DNA of 46,439 nucleotides, taken from assembly GCA_905236985.1 (NCBI GenBank), contig CAJORF010000020.1, positions 1 to 46,439 of the forward strand, read 5' to 3'. This DNA comes from an uncultured Bacteroidaceae bacterium. Lineage in GTDB: Bacteria; Bacteroidota; Bacteroidia; Bacteroidales; Bacteroidaceae. This document shows, one piece after another, positions 26,101 to 34,078 of this stretch (positions are counted from its first letter, which is position 1; each line of letters starts with the position of its first letter). The notes under the pieces were generated by a model, which saw only the letters and a program-made list of their open reading frames with translations, had not been told where the DNA came from and ran no database searches. A program made the position numbers and the translations under genes.

Positions 26101-28649
26101 CTATTGAAGCTGGTAATTACTACATTGGTCTGCTTGCTTCACAGGCCTCCATCCGTATGTACTACGGCGGTGAACTCGTCACTGGTGCGAACTTCGCCAT
26201 CAACGTAACTGAAGGTGCAGAGCAGGATTTCGGTGATGTCGAGCCAAACGCTACAGCCGAGAAGACGTTTACCATCACCAACAATGGAAACGCAGACCTT
26301 GTTGTGAACATCGCTGCTCCTGAAGGTTTCTCTGCTCCTGCAAACGTTACTATTCCAGCCAATAATGGTAGCGAGAGTTTCACCGTGACAATGAGCACCG
26401 AAACTGTTGGCGATAAGTCTGGAAATATTGAGCTTACTTTCGACGCACTCAACAAGACAAGCTTCACGATTCCTGTCAAGGGTTACGTGATTGACCATTC
26501 TAAGCTCTATGTCACCTTCAACGGTTCAACAGAGTGGCCAACCGAAATCATGAATCACGGCGATAATTGGAACATTTATAATTACAGCACTACAGGCTAT
26601 GCTCGTCAGATGAGCACCAGTAACGCTTCTTCTCTGATTCTTAAGCCGCTTAATGTTGTTGAAAGTAAGCCTCTGAAATTCAAGGCTGCTTACCAGAACT
26701 ATTCCGGCAGGGAACTTGTTGTCCGTTACACGACCGACGGTGGTGTTACATGGACAGACTATAACTGGGGTACAGAAAGCAATCCTGAAACGGATTTGAG
26801 ACAAAGCATTTCAAGCTCATTCAATGAGTTCACCGTTGAAAACATCCCTGCTGGTACTGTTGTATTTGAGTTTAAAGGTAAGTCTGTCCAGCTTGACGAC
26901 ATCATTGCAGACTATGCTGTTACCGAGGCTCCTCTGGTTGAATTTAATGAGGTGTCTAATGGAATCTCTGATGCGAACCTGAATGCTGACGGTGTAGCTA
27001 CATACACTCTGACCAACAGAGGTAATGCTCCTTATGTTGCCACTGTGGCTTCAACTGGTGTAACAGTCGCCGCTGCTGGCGATGGCGTAACCTATGAAGG
27101 CACAACGCTGACCGTTCCTGCGGGCAAAACTGCTACCATTACAGCCACTATGGTCTTTACAGCTCCTTATGGAGAGAAGAATGGTTCACTGGCAATCACC
27201 TCTGATAGCTGGGTAGGCGACATCAATGTCAACTACACCGCTACGCTCGTTGACCCGACCGACTTTGTTGAGGACTTCGTTGGTAACACAAAACCCGCTG
27301 GCTGGTACAGTGAGAGTTGGACATACGCTAATGGCTATGCTTACGTATATTCAGGAACCAACAAGCCCATGATTACCGAGCGTGTTGGTGCTGAAAGCGG
27401 CAAAAACACTCTGACATTCGATGCCAAGGTTTATTATGGTGATGATGAGCAGACTCTGAGCGTCTATACCTCAACCGACCGCAAGAACTGGACTGAGGCT
27501 AAGACTGTCACACTGACAAGTGATGTGCAGAAGGTAACACTTGACGCTCTGGCTGACGGCGATTACTATGTGAAGTTCGAGGCCTCCAATGCCGTTGTTG
27601 ATAACATCAAGGGTGTGAAGAAGCTCGATGCTCCTGAACATGACCTCTATATCACTGCTTCTACGCTCCCCACTGGTGAGATTTTCGTTGATACAGAGAT
27701 TACGGCTACTGTTACCGTCACCAGCCTTCGTGCTGACGAAACAGATGTGTATGCCAAGCTGTTCGTAGATGATGCTGTTGTAGCTACTGCCGATGCTGCT
27801 AATATCACGGCCAATGGCACCAAGACCTTCTCCATGAGCTACACCGCTCCCGCTGAGGCAGGCAGTTACACTGCTTATATCAAGGTTTACTACAGCAACG
27901 ATGATGTTGCCTTCACCACAATCTCCTCTGAATTCCAAGTAGTGAACTATCCCACATTGACGTTTGATGAAACCTCAAGCGAGGCTCTTAACTTCGCCGA
28001 TGGCACATACGACATCACTCTGAAGCGTACATTCGTAGCTGGTTGGAATACTATCTGTCTGCCGTTTGAAGTTCAGGTATCAGATATTCATGCTGATGCT
28101 ATAGCATACAGTTTCGGTGGTCACAACAGTGAGACTGGTGAACTTAGCTTCAATAAGGTTACAAATAATACCCTGTCAGCTGGCACTCCCTACATCATCT
28201 ATGTTCCTGCAGCCATTACTGACCCGTTCGAGTTCAAGAAGCAAACCCTTGATGACTGGTATAAAACCGCACAATCAACTTATGTGAATGGTGGCTATGC
28301 CCTACAAGGTACATACGCTCGTATGGCAGAAGGTACTATGACTGGCTATTATGGTGTGGCTAATTACGAAGAATCAGGCGAGAAAATTGCACGTATAGCT
28401 AAGGCTGGTACTGGTGCTTCCATGAAGGGCTTCCGCGCTTATATTCGACAAGCAAATAATAGCGAAGCGAAGGAAGACGTTGGAGGCTTCATCAAGGCTC
28501 TCGTCTTCATGGACGGTACAACCGCTATCCGCACCATCAACGTAGAAAGCCGCGAAGCTCAGGGCATCTTCGACATGATGGGTCGCAAGCTGAACCAGGT
28601 TCGCAAGGGCGTGAACATCGTGAATGGAAAGAAAGTGTTAGTGAAGTAA
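23178..28649 (+). CDS. Very large secreted multidomain adhesin-like protein (FN3, choice-of-anchor) with T9SS-like tail
   Basis: 1823 aa. Signal peptide to about residue 24. Domains in order: cleaved-adhesin/choice-of-anchor-J-like sandwich (25-160); FN3 (about 164-253, CFTPTGLTTTDITSNSVTLS); second adhesin-like sandwich (about 255-412); FN3 (about 414-505); FN3 (about 507-595); a beta region; then choice-of-anchor-D-like modules (from about 780, SFDFGLAAAGDTHTFTLKNT) alternating with further adhesin-like sandwiches. A CARDB-like module starts near 1487 and a Prevotella-type WNTICLPFEV domain near 1620. The tail GIFDMMGRKLNQVRKGVNIV then NGKKVLVK is the sorting signal. Such proteins act in attachment or as scaffolds; no catalytic motif is seen. 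Base composition is more AT-rich than in the SusCD locus. Confidence 0.8.
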   Translation: MKKKFTLLFAVLLSLVGVTQVMAQKTLPYSYDFSKALDTEGWTMNSCHSSTGINSGAFRFYYNTNPPQYLISPELEAISSTVDVTFQYKVQKSTYIESFQVGYSTTNNSTASFTWDIQVDPTNTTYQEYKTTFPAGVKYVAIRYNANDQYYLFIDDFKVCKTPTCFTPTGLTTTDITSNSVTLSWTSDADTWNVQYKKATDVDWTDVSGNITSNPYTISGLQPATAYQARVRTYCDAADQSDWTDAVSFTTDCAEITSFPFNESFDGITSGIPACWNNGDGTTTNDSYKWSYHATGHDGSCVRFNSYNNYNNNTNFLKTPVLNLPVGKSMQIKFWYKNPTGGDFSVYISNDGENTYATELATGLTGVTAWTEYESVIPSSFTDNVVIVFKGTSNYGSGDAYIYLDDVEVSEAPACPKPTALTASDLTYQGATLSWTAGSDETEWKVIYGATGFDPATEGTTIDITTNPYTLTGLTPETAYDVYVKAVKGSDVSPVSNKANFTTTERYPAPTGLAASNITPTSATLTWTASFATSWEVAINTTGENPTEAGTVVNAATFDFTELTAETTYYAFVRTKDGDNYSDWSAACEFTPSAYNYLTVNDGTAINAYVPIYANGIWGSTKVASQFLILSSALTEMVNCELKKMTFYSSSDANDFGNGQFEVYLAEVTNTTVSSNYSWDNMTKVYNEGTLSVVNGKMTITFDKAFEYKGGNLLVGIKQTVKDQNGTNLNWYGVSTSANMSRYITGTENKKFSPKTTIGYQAKAGSELKVYDGETELAESPASFDFGLAAAGDTHTFTLKNTAATPYVATISSDNLTVNPSEVTPTAEGVTFTVTMPANDITNEAVVITPAAASGLEAFTINISGTLRDTSKEYQSGFNTQPASWTVDGTWSYSGTNGATTNAWYINSGTLTRLKTPLLTIAEGEKFIVEAKGNSEGYQHVQLQYSTDGTTWENLGDELELTSSFKTFTEILPNAIEAGNYYIGLLASQASIRMYYGGELVTGANFAINVTEGAEQDFGDVEPNATAEKTFTITNNGNADLVVNIAAPEGFSAPANVTIPANNGSESFTVTMSTETVGDKSGNIELTFDALNKTSFTIPVKGYVIDHSKLYVTFNGSTEWPTEIMNHGDNWNIYNYSTTGYARQMSTSNASSLILKPLNVVESKPLKFKAAYQNYSGRELVVRYTTDGGVTWTDYNWGTESNPETDLRQSISSSFNEFTVENIPAGTVVFEFKGKSVQLDDIIADYAVTEAPLVEFNEVSNGISDANLNADGVATYTLTNRGNAPYVATVASTGVTVAAAGDGVTYEGTTLTVPAGKTATITATMVFTAPYGEKNGSLAITSDSWVGDINVNYTATLVDPTDFVEDFVGNTKPAGWYSESWTYANGYAYVYSGTNKPMITERVGAESGKNTLTFDAKVYYGDDEQTLSVYTSTDRKNWTEAKTVTLTSDVQKVTLDALADGDYYVKFEASNAVVDNIKGVKKLDAPEHDLYITASTLPTGEIFVDTEITATVTVTSLRADETDVYAKLFVDDAVVATADAANITANGTKTFSMSYTAPAEAGSYTAYIKVYYSNDDVAFTTISSEFQVVNYPTLTFDETSSEALNFADGTYDITLKRTFVAGWNTICLPFEVQVSDIHADAIAYSFGGHNSETGELSFNKVTNNTLSAGTPYIIYVPAAITDPFEFKKQTLDDWYKTAQSTYVNGGYALQGTYARMAEGTMTGYYGVANYEESGEKIARIAKAGTGASMKGFRAYIRQANNSEAKEDVGGFIKALVFMDGTTAIRTINVESREAQGIFDMMGRKLNQVRKGVNIVNGKKVLVK

Positions 28650-28657
28650 AAGTTATG

Positions 28658-28724
28658 GAACTTAAATCTTGCGAAATTGTAACATAAATCTATTTAAGTT
28701 CTGATTTTTGCGAGATTTAAGTTC
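28658..28724. repeat. 19-bp inverted repeat upstream of the 57-aa peptide gene
   Basis: 28658-28676 (GAACTTAAATCTTGCGAAA) pairs with 28706-28724 with two G-U positions and a 29-base loop. It lies between the large adhesin stop (28649) and the small gene (28758). No T run follows. It may be a processing or attenuation structure, or a repeat element. Confidence 0.6.
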
Positions 28725-28757
28725 CTCATCAATAACCCAATTATTTAGGTTCAAGTT

Positions 28758-28931
28758 ATGAAAAAGACATATATCATTCCTCTCACAACGATTGAGACGA
28801 CTGAAACTGAGTTGATCATTGCAACCAGCAAGCTCTCTACCACGGATGATACCCAGAACATCACGCTCTACGAAGGAGAGTATAATGGAGAGTTCGCCGT
28901 CAAGGAGTCTGACCAGGATTGGGACTGGTAA
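28758..28931 (+). CDS. 57-aa acidic small protein starting MKKTYIIP
   Basis: ATG 28758 to TAA 28929-28931. The sequence opens MKKTYIIPLTTIETTETELI, has LSTTDDTQNITLYEGEY in the middle and ends in an acidic aromatic tail (KESDQDWDW). There is no signal peptide. Short proteins that start MKKxYxxP and end in an acidic tail are, as I recall, widespread and uncharacterised in Prevotella and Bacteroides. It sits between a hairpin and a strong terminator, which supports a real short gene. No modification enzyme lies next to it, so calling it a peptide precursor would be speculation. Confidence 0.6.
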   Translation: MKKTYIIPLTTIETTETELIIATSKLSTTDDTQNITLYEGEYNGEFAVKESDQDWDW

Positions 28932-28987
28932 AGTTCCTTCGTCAACCCAAAATTTGTTTTAATAAGAATATTGACATCCTCATTTGC

Positions 28988-29023
28988 TGTCTTGCTCTCT
29001 CACCGGGAGCAAGACATTTTTTT
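28988..29023 (+). terminator. Rho-independent terminator after the small acidic gene
   Basis: TGTCTTGCTC (28988-28997) pairs with GAGCAAGACA (29007-29016), 9-base loop, followed by seven T. It ends the transcript from the secreted-protein cluster and the small gene. Confidence 0.9.
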
Positions 29024-29071
29024 GATGTAAGAATTTTTATGAGGAATAAGCCAAAGAAAAACGGAAAAAGA

Positions 29072-29104
29072 TTTGGTTGTTTCACTAAAAGTCTGTACCT
29101 TTGC
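29072..29104 (+). promoter_or_regulatory. Bacteroidetes-type promoter of the CARDB protein gene
   Basis: TTTG at 29072-29075 and TACCTTTGC at 29096-29104 with 20 bases between them, an exact fit to consensus. The leader to ATG 29232 is about 120 AT-rich bases. Confidence 0.8.
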
Positions 29105-29231
29105 AACTTTGTGAGGAAAGACAAGCGGACATACCAAAGCAAAGCCTTTCTTGTGCATTGATAATGAATAAGATATAAAGAAACAAAAACTCTATTTTAA
29201 AAATTCATAACATTTTATTAACAACAAGCGT

Positions 29232-32200
29232 ATGATTAAATCATTACAAAGAATGATGCTCCTCGTGCTGCTTACCGTGTTTGGCAGTGCGATGGTTCAT
29301 GCTCAGGAGAACGAGGTCACTTGGGAGGCTGCTTCCAATGACGCTCTTCCCAACATCAGCGTTAATGATGACATTAACCTGACATGGTTGGAAGCTAGTG
29401 GCGATCAAGCACCTTTCTATTCCACAAGGAACGGGACCAGGGTCATTAACATGAAAAGAGGCAACAAGCTGACTGTAGCCGGTGCTTCTGAAGATGTAAC
29501 GATTACTGAGATCGTATTCAATTTCCATGATGAGAATATTGGACTCACCCCGAGCGTCGGCTCTAACAGCAACAACTATTCGAGCAACACATCGACATGG
29601 ACCGGCGAAGCCAATAGCATCACGTTCTCAGCTGGTAGTACACGCTATATCGTGTCCATGGAGATTACCTATACGGGGCATGCCGCTCCCATTGTGAAGG
29701 CTCCCGTATTGGCTATTACTCAAGACGGTATTGCTAACACTTACGACATGGACGCCAACGGTGTCTTCGTCGTGTATTATGAGAATCAGGGTAATCTTGC
29801 TGCTGAGAACGCAAAGCTGACCCTGTTTGTGGATGGCGCAGAGAACAATGCCAAAGAGATCGGCACTCTGAACTTTGGTGCCAACACTCAGAACTTCTGG
29901 AACGCTAAGTACAATCTCACGGACATTGAGGCTGGCGAGCATCAGGTTTATCTGGCTATGACCGCAGATAACGCAGAGACCGTTCAGACTGAGACGAAGA
30001 CCGTGACCTTCACCAAGAAAGCTGCTGAGGCTACGTTCAGCATCAGTGCTCCCGCAGTTACCGTTGCTCATGACGCTACCAGCTATGCCGTCGTGGCTAC
30101 GCTGAAGAACACCAGCACTGAAGCTGCTGCCGCTAACGTGAAGGTGGAGTTGAGACAAGGCTTTGATCATGTGCTGGCTCAACAGGCCGTTGAGGCACTC
30201 GCTGCCAACGCTGAGACACAGGTGACATTCACCATCAATCAGGATCTCTTTGAGACTGGCACAAAGACCTATAACCTCTATGTCAATGACAAGTTCCTCA
30301 GCACCGTTGAAGTGACCTTCGAAGCAGCTCCCGTCGTTGATGTCAAGGATCTGGCCATCACCGAGGTGCTGGGTACCATTAAGCTCGTTGAAACGACCAA
30401 TCAGGTTCGCGTGACTGTCCAAAACAATGGTAATGTGAACATCACTAATGCTCCTGTTGTCTTGAAGTCTGGCGACAAGACGCTGGGCGAAGGCACCATC
30501 AGCGCTACCGCTGGCAACTATGGCTACACCATGATCACTGTCAGCACTGATGGTCTCGGGGCTGGTGAGCTGGCTGTAACTGCTACTGTCACTGTTGAGA
30601 ATGATGCTACTCCCGCTGATAACACGAAGGACGCTATATTGACTGTTGAGGCTGTGCCCACAGCAGAGGCTACCTTTACCGTCACTGCAGAGAATGTCAC
30701 CGTCGCTTACGGTGTAACGAGCTTCGAAATCAAGGCTGTTGTCAAGAACACCAGCGAAGTAGATGCTACCAACGTAGCTGTGAAGTTGCTCAGCGGTATC
30801 ACCGAGGTTGAAACCCAGACCATTTCCGCTCTCACAGCAGGTGCTGAGCAGGAAGTCACCTTCACCATCAGTGCTACAGAAGAAGTTCCATTCGTGGGTG
30901 GTCAGACCGCTATCTACTATGTACAGGCTCCGACGGCACAGGCCGAGGTCATCGTGACTTTCGAGGAGGAGGAAGTCAAGGTCATCGATATGGCTCTGAC
31001 TCAGATTCAGGGTATCTCTGAGATCAACCTCTCCAATGAAGAGAACAAGGTGCAGGTTTGGTACCAGAACAACGGTACAGTCGCCACGACCGCTACCATC
31101 TATGCTTCTCTCAACGATATAGCAATTGAGAACAAGACCGTGCAGAACGTCAAGGCAGGTGCTCAGTTCTACGTCGAGTTCACGCTGCCCACCGAGGGTC
31201 TCGTGGCTGGCGAGACAGCAACCTTCGAGGCCAACATCATCTGCCAGGGCGACAACAACGCCGAGAACAACACCGTATCGAAACAGCTGAATATCGTCAG
31301 CGGCGAAGAGTTGCCCAAGGCTGACATCGCCCTCAATCCCATTAGCAGTTGGGAGGTTGAGGCTGGCGAGCAGACCGTCAATATCTCTGTAGGCGTATTC
31401 AACAATGGTGATGCTGACGCTGAGAACGTTGAGATCAACCTCTATCAGAGCTATCCCACTATCCTCGCAACCAAGACCATCAGCCTCCAGGCTGGTGCAA
31501 GCACATTCGTTAACTTCAGCTTCGACTACACCTTCGTGCAGGGTAAGGTTTATGAGTTCACCGTCCAGACACTCATCGATGACGCCAACATGGAAAACAA
31601 CATCCAGAAGTTCACCCTTTCCTGCCCGACTCCCGTAGCTGACGTAGCTGTGGCTAAGATCGGTGACATCAACGCTACCACCGATGAAGAGGTGAAGATC
31701 AACGCCGTGCTGAAAAACAACAGCGACTTCGCAGCCACCGAGGTCAAAGTTGGCATCTTTAAGCAGGGCCAAAACTACCAGTATGAGCTCGTAGGCATCC
31801 AAAGGACCATCGAGACTATTGCCGCTGGTGCTACAGCCAACGTGGAATTCAACCTCGGTCAGCTCGAAGCAGGTACCTATAACTATTATGTACGCGTAGT
31901 CACCGAGGACGGTAACATGAACAACAATGTCCAGGATGTCACCATCAAGGTTACCGAGCCTGTCGTTCCCGTCGTGAACATTGCCATGACTGCCATTCAG
32001 GGCATCAGCAACATCGACCTTGCAGCAGAGAACAACGCTATCACCGTATGGGTGAACAACGAAGGTAATGTCACTGCTGACGCTATTGTCGCCGTCACAA
32101 TCAACAACACCGAGCTCACCGCTCAGACCGTCACTGTCAGGGCTGGCAGCAATGCTTACGCATCCTTCACACTGCCCACTGAAGGCCTCACCGCTGGCAG

Positions 32201-34004
32201 TCAGGCCACCGTCGTGGCTACCGTCACCGTCGCAGACAACATCAGCGAGACCATTAGCATGACGAAGATTTATGATGTCGTTGACAGCTCCGTGGCTACC
32301 GAGCCCGTCTTCAGTGTAGCAGCTGAGAACGTCACCGTCGCTTACGGTGCCACCAGCTTCCAGATCAAGGCTGTTGTCAAGAACACCAGTGCCATCAACG
32401 CTACCAGCGTTCCCGTGAAACTCATGAAGGGTATCCATGAGGTCGAGACCCAGACCATCGCTCTCGCAGCAAGTGCTGAACAGGAAGTCACCTTCACCGT
32501 CGCTGAGATCGGCGAGGCAGGCACCACCGCAACCTACTACGTTCAGGCTCCAAAGGCTCAGGCCGAAGTCACCGTTTCTTTCGAGGCAGCTCCCATCATT
32601 CCCGAGATCAACGTCACTCTGACTCAGATCAACCTCGCCGGCGGTCACATTGACCTCGCTCTTGAGACCAACGTCGCTACCGTTTGGGTAGAAAATAAGG
32701 GTAATGTCGCTGCTGACGCTACTGTTGACTTCAAGTTCAACGGCACCGCTCTCCAAGCTCAAACCATCTCCGTCAATGCAGGTACATTCGGTCGTGCAGA
32801 CTTCGTACTGCCCACCGATGGCCTCATGGTTGGTGAGAAGGCTACCGTTGAGGCTACCATCACCGTTGCAGGTAACACCAACGAGGTAATCAGCCAAACC
32901 AAGGAATACGATATCGTGAACAGCTCTGAGACCACCGATCCCGTCTTCAGCGTTGTTGCTCAGAACGTCAGCGTTCCCTTTGGTGCTGCAAGTTTCGAGA
33001 TCAAGGCTGTTGTCAAGAACACCAGCGAAGTAGATGCTACCAACGTAGCTGTGAAGTTGCTCAGTGGTATCACCGGGGTTGAAACCCAGACCATTTCCGC
33101 TCTCACAGCAGGTACTGAACAGCAAGTCACCTTCACTATCAGTGCTACTGAAGAATCTCCCTTCGTGGCTGGTCAGACCGCTACCTACTATGTACAGACT
33201 CCGACGGCACAGGCCGAAGTCATCGTGACCTTCGAGGAGGAAGCTGTTCCTGAAGTCATCGATCTGGCTATCACCGCCATCAGCGGCACGCTCAGCGTTG
33301 AGACAGAGAACAACTACCTCACCGTGTTCGTTGAGAACAAGGGTAATGTCAATGTCACAGGCGCTACCGTCAAGCTAACTGCTGGCGACGTTGAGCTGGG
33401 CACAGCTACCGTTTCCGCTAAGGCTGGCAACAACGGCTTCTGCTCCATCACAGTTCCCGCTACCGCCCTGCAGGTTGAGAGCCTTGAGATCACCGCTACC
33501 GTTGAAGCTGCTGGCGATGCCAACGCCGAGAACAACACGCTCTCCAAGACCTTCCAGATTGCTCTGCCTGCAGCTCAGGTTGAGATCACCCTGGCTGACT
33601 TCACCGTCGGTCCCGACATGACGAGCTTCACCATTCCCGTCAAGGTCAAGAACCTCCGCGAGAACTTCGCAGCGAAGAACGTCAAGGTCATGATCTACGA
33701 CAACACCAAGCTCATCGGCCAGACCACCATCGAGACCATCGAGGCTGGTGCTGAGATCACCGCTTACGTCAACGTAGAAGTCGAGACCGCTTACACCGAG
33801 ACCACAGCTCTCCAGGCATGGGCGACCGGTTACAGTGAGTTCCAGCTCGTCACATTCAACCTGCTCTTCGATCCGAACGGCATCAACGACGTGAAGACGT
33901 TGAAGCAGAACGCCGCTATCTACACGCTCGGCGGACAGAAGGTGAACAACATGAAAAAGGCTGGCATTTACATCGTCAATGGCCAAAAGGTCGTTGTCAA
34001 GTAA
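29232..34004 (+). CDS. Very large secreted CARDB-repeat protein with T9SS-like tail
   Basis: 1590 aa. Signal peptide to about residue 25. An N-terminal beta domain (about 26-150) is followed by a long series of beta modules of about 100 residues. CARDB-type units begin near residues 156, 373, 586, 698, 804, 916, 1127 and 1344 (pattern DLAITxIxG, then VxVxNxGN). A second, related type begins near 266, 480, 1025, 1237 and 1451 (FxVxAxNVTVxYGxTSFxIK then VVKNTS). The tail is IYTLGGQKVNNMKKAGIYIV then NGQKVVVK. It is probably a long surface fibre or adhesin. It has its own promoter and lies downstream of a terminator. Some repeats are nearly identical in DNA, a sign of recent duplication or gene conversion. 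Confidence 0.8.
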   Translation: MIKSLQRMMLLVLLTVFGSAMVHAQENEVTWEAASNDALPNISVNDDINLTWLEASGDQAPFYSTRNGTRVINMKRGNKLTVAGASEDVTITEIVFNFHDENIGLTPSVGSNSNNYSSNTSTWTGEANSITFSAGSTRYIVSMEITYTGHAAPIVKAPVLAITQDGIANTYDMDANGVFVVYYENQGNLAAENAKLTLFVDGAENNAKEIGTLNFGANTQNFWNAKYNLTDIEAGEHQVYLAMTADNAETVQTETKTVTFTKKAAEATFSISAPAVTVAHDATSYAVVATLKNTSTEAAAANVKVELRQGFDHVLAQQAVEALAANAETQVTFTINQDLFETGTKTYNLYVNDKFLSTVEVTFEAAPVVDVKDLAITEVLGTIKLVETTNQVRVTVQNNGNVNITNAPVVLKSGDKTLGEGTISATAGNYGYTMITVSTDGLGAGELAVTATVTVENDATPADNTKDAILTVEAVPTAEATFTVTAENVTVAYGVTSFEIKAVVKNTSEVDATNVAVKLLSGITEVETQTISALTAGAEQEVTFTISATEEVPFVGGQTAIYYVQAPTAQAEVIVTFEEEEVKVIDMALTQIQGISEINLSNEENKVQVWYQNNGTVATTATIYASLNDIAIENKTVQNVKAGAQFYVEFTLPTEGLVAGETATFEANIICQGDNNAENNTVSKQLNIVSGEELPKADIALNPISSWEVEAGEQTVNISVGVFNNGDADAENVEINLYQSYPTILATKTISLQAGASTFVNFSFDYTFVQGKVYEFTVQTLIDDANMENNIQKFTLSCPTPVADVAVAKIGDINATTDEEVKINAVLKNNSDFAATEVKVGIFKQGQNYQYELVGIQRTIETIAAGATANVEFNLGQLEAGTYNYYVRVVTEDGNMNNNVQDVTIKVTEPVVPVVNIAMTAIQGISNIDLAAENNAITVWVNNEGNVTADAIVAVTINNTELTAQTVTVRAGSNAYASFTLPTEGLTAGSQATVVATVTVADNISETISMTKIYDVVDSSVATEPVFSVAAENVTVAYGATSFQIKAVVKNTSAINATSVPVKLMKGIHEVETQTIALAASAEQEVTFTVAEIGEAGTTATYYVQAPKAQAEVTVSFEAAPIIPEINVTLTQINLAGGHIDLALETNVATVWVENKGNVAADATVDFKFNGTALQAQTISVNAGTFGRADFVLPTDGLMVGEKATVEATITVAGNTNEVISQTKEYDIVNSSETTDPVFSVVAQNVSVPFGAASFEIKAVVKNTSEVDATNVAVKLLSGITGVETQTISALTAGTEQQVTFTISATEESPFVAGQTATYYVQTPTAQAEVIVTFEEEAVPEVIDLAITAISGTLSVETENNYLTVFVENKGNVNVTGATVKLTAGDVELGTATVSAKAGNNGFCSITVPATALQVESLEITATVEAAGDANAENNTLSKTFQIALPAAQVEITLADFTVGPDMTSFTIPVKVKNLRENFAAKNVKVMIYDNTKLIGQTTIETIEAGAEITAYVNVEVETAYTETTALQAWATGYSEFQLVTFNLLFDPNGINDVKTLKQNAAIYTLGGQKVNNMKKAGIYIVNGQKVVVK
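30729..30974 (+). repeat. Near-identical module DNA, copy 1
   Basis: The first 115 bases (30729-30843) differ from 33000-33114 at only two positions, and strong similarity continues to about 30974. It encodes the second module type (from IKAVVKNTSEVDATNVAVKL). Confidence 0.85.
33000..33244 (+). repeat. Near-identical module DNA, copy 2
   Basis: Second copy of the stretch at 30729-30974, 2271 bases downstream in the same gene. A third, more diverged module lies near 32330-32590. Confidence 0.85.
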
Positions 34005-34032
34005 ACGCGACTTCAGATTCCTACATAAAAAA

Positions 34033-34063
34033 ACAGGAGATAGGCACCGAGCCTATCTCCTGT
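34033..34063. terminator. Hairpin terminator between the convergent CARDB and fucosidase genes
   Basis: ACAGGAGATAGGC (34033-34045) pairs with GCCTATCTCCTGT (34051-34063), 5-base loop. On the minus strand a T run of seven or eight follows the stem, so it is a full terminator for the fucosidase gene; on the plus strand the T run is poor. Confidence 0.88.
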
Positions 34064-34078
34064 TCATTTCCAGATGTT

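Noticed and set aside
29628-33125. A 1165-codon open frame on the minus strand opposite the CARDB protein gene
   Set aside because: It mirrors the repeat structure of the plus-strand gene, has odd Asp/Gly/Leu-rich composition and no domain or signal. GC-biased third positions and repeated modules explain the lack of stops.
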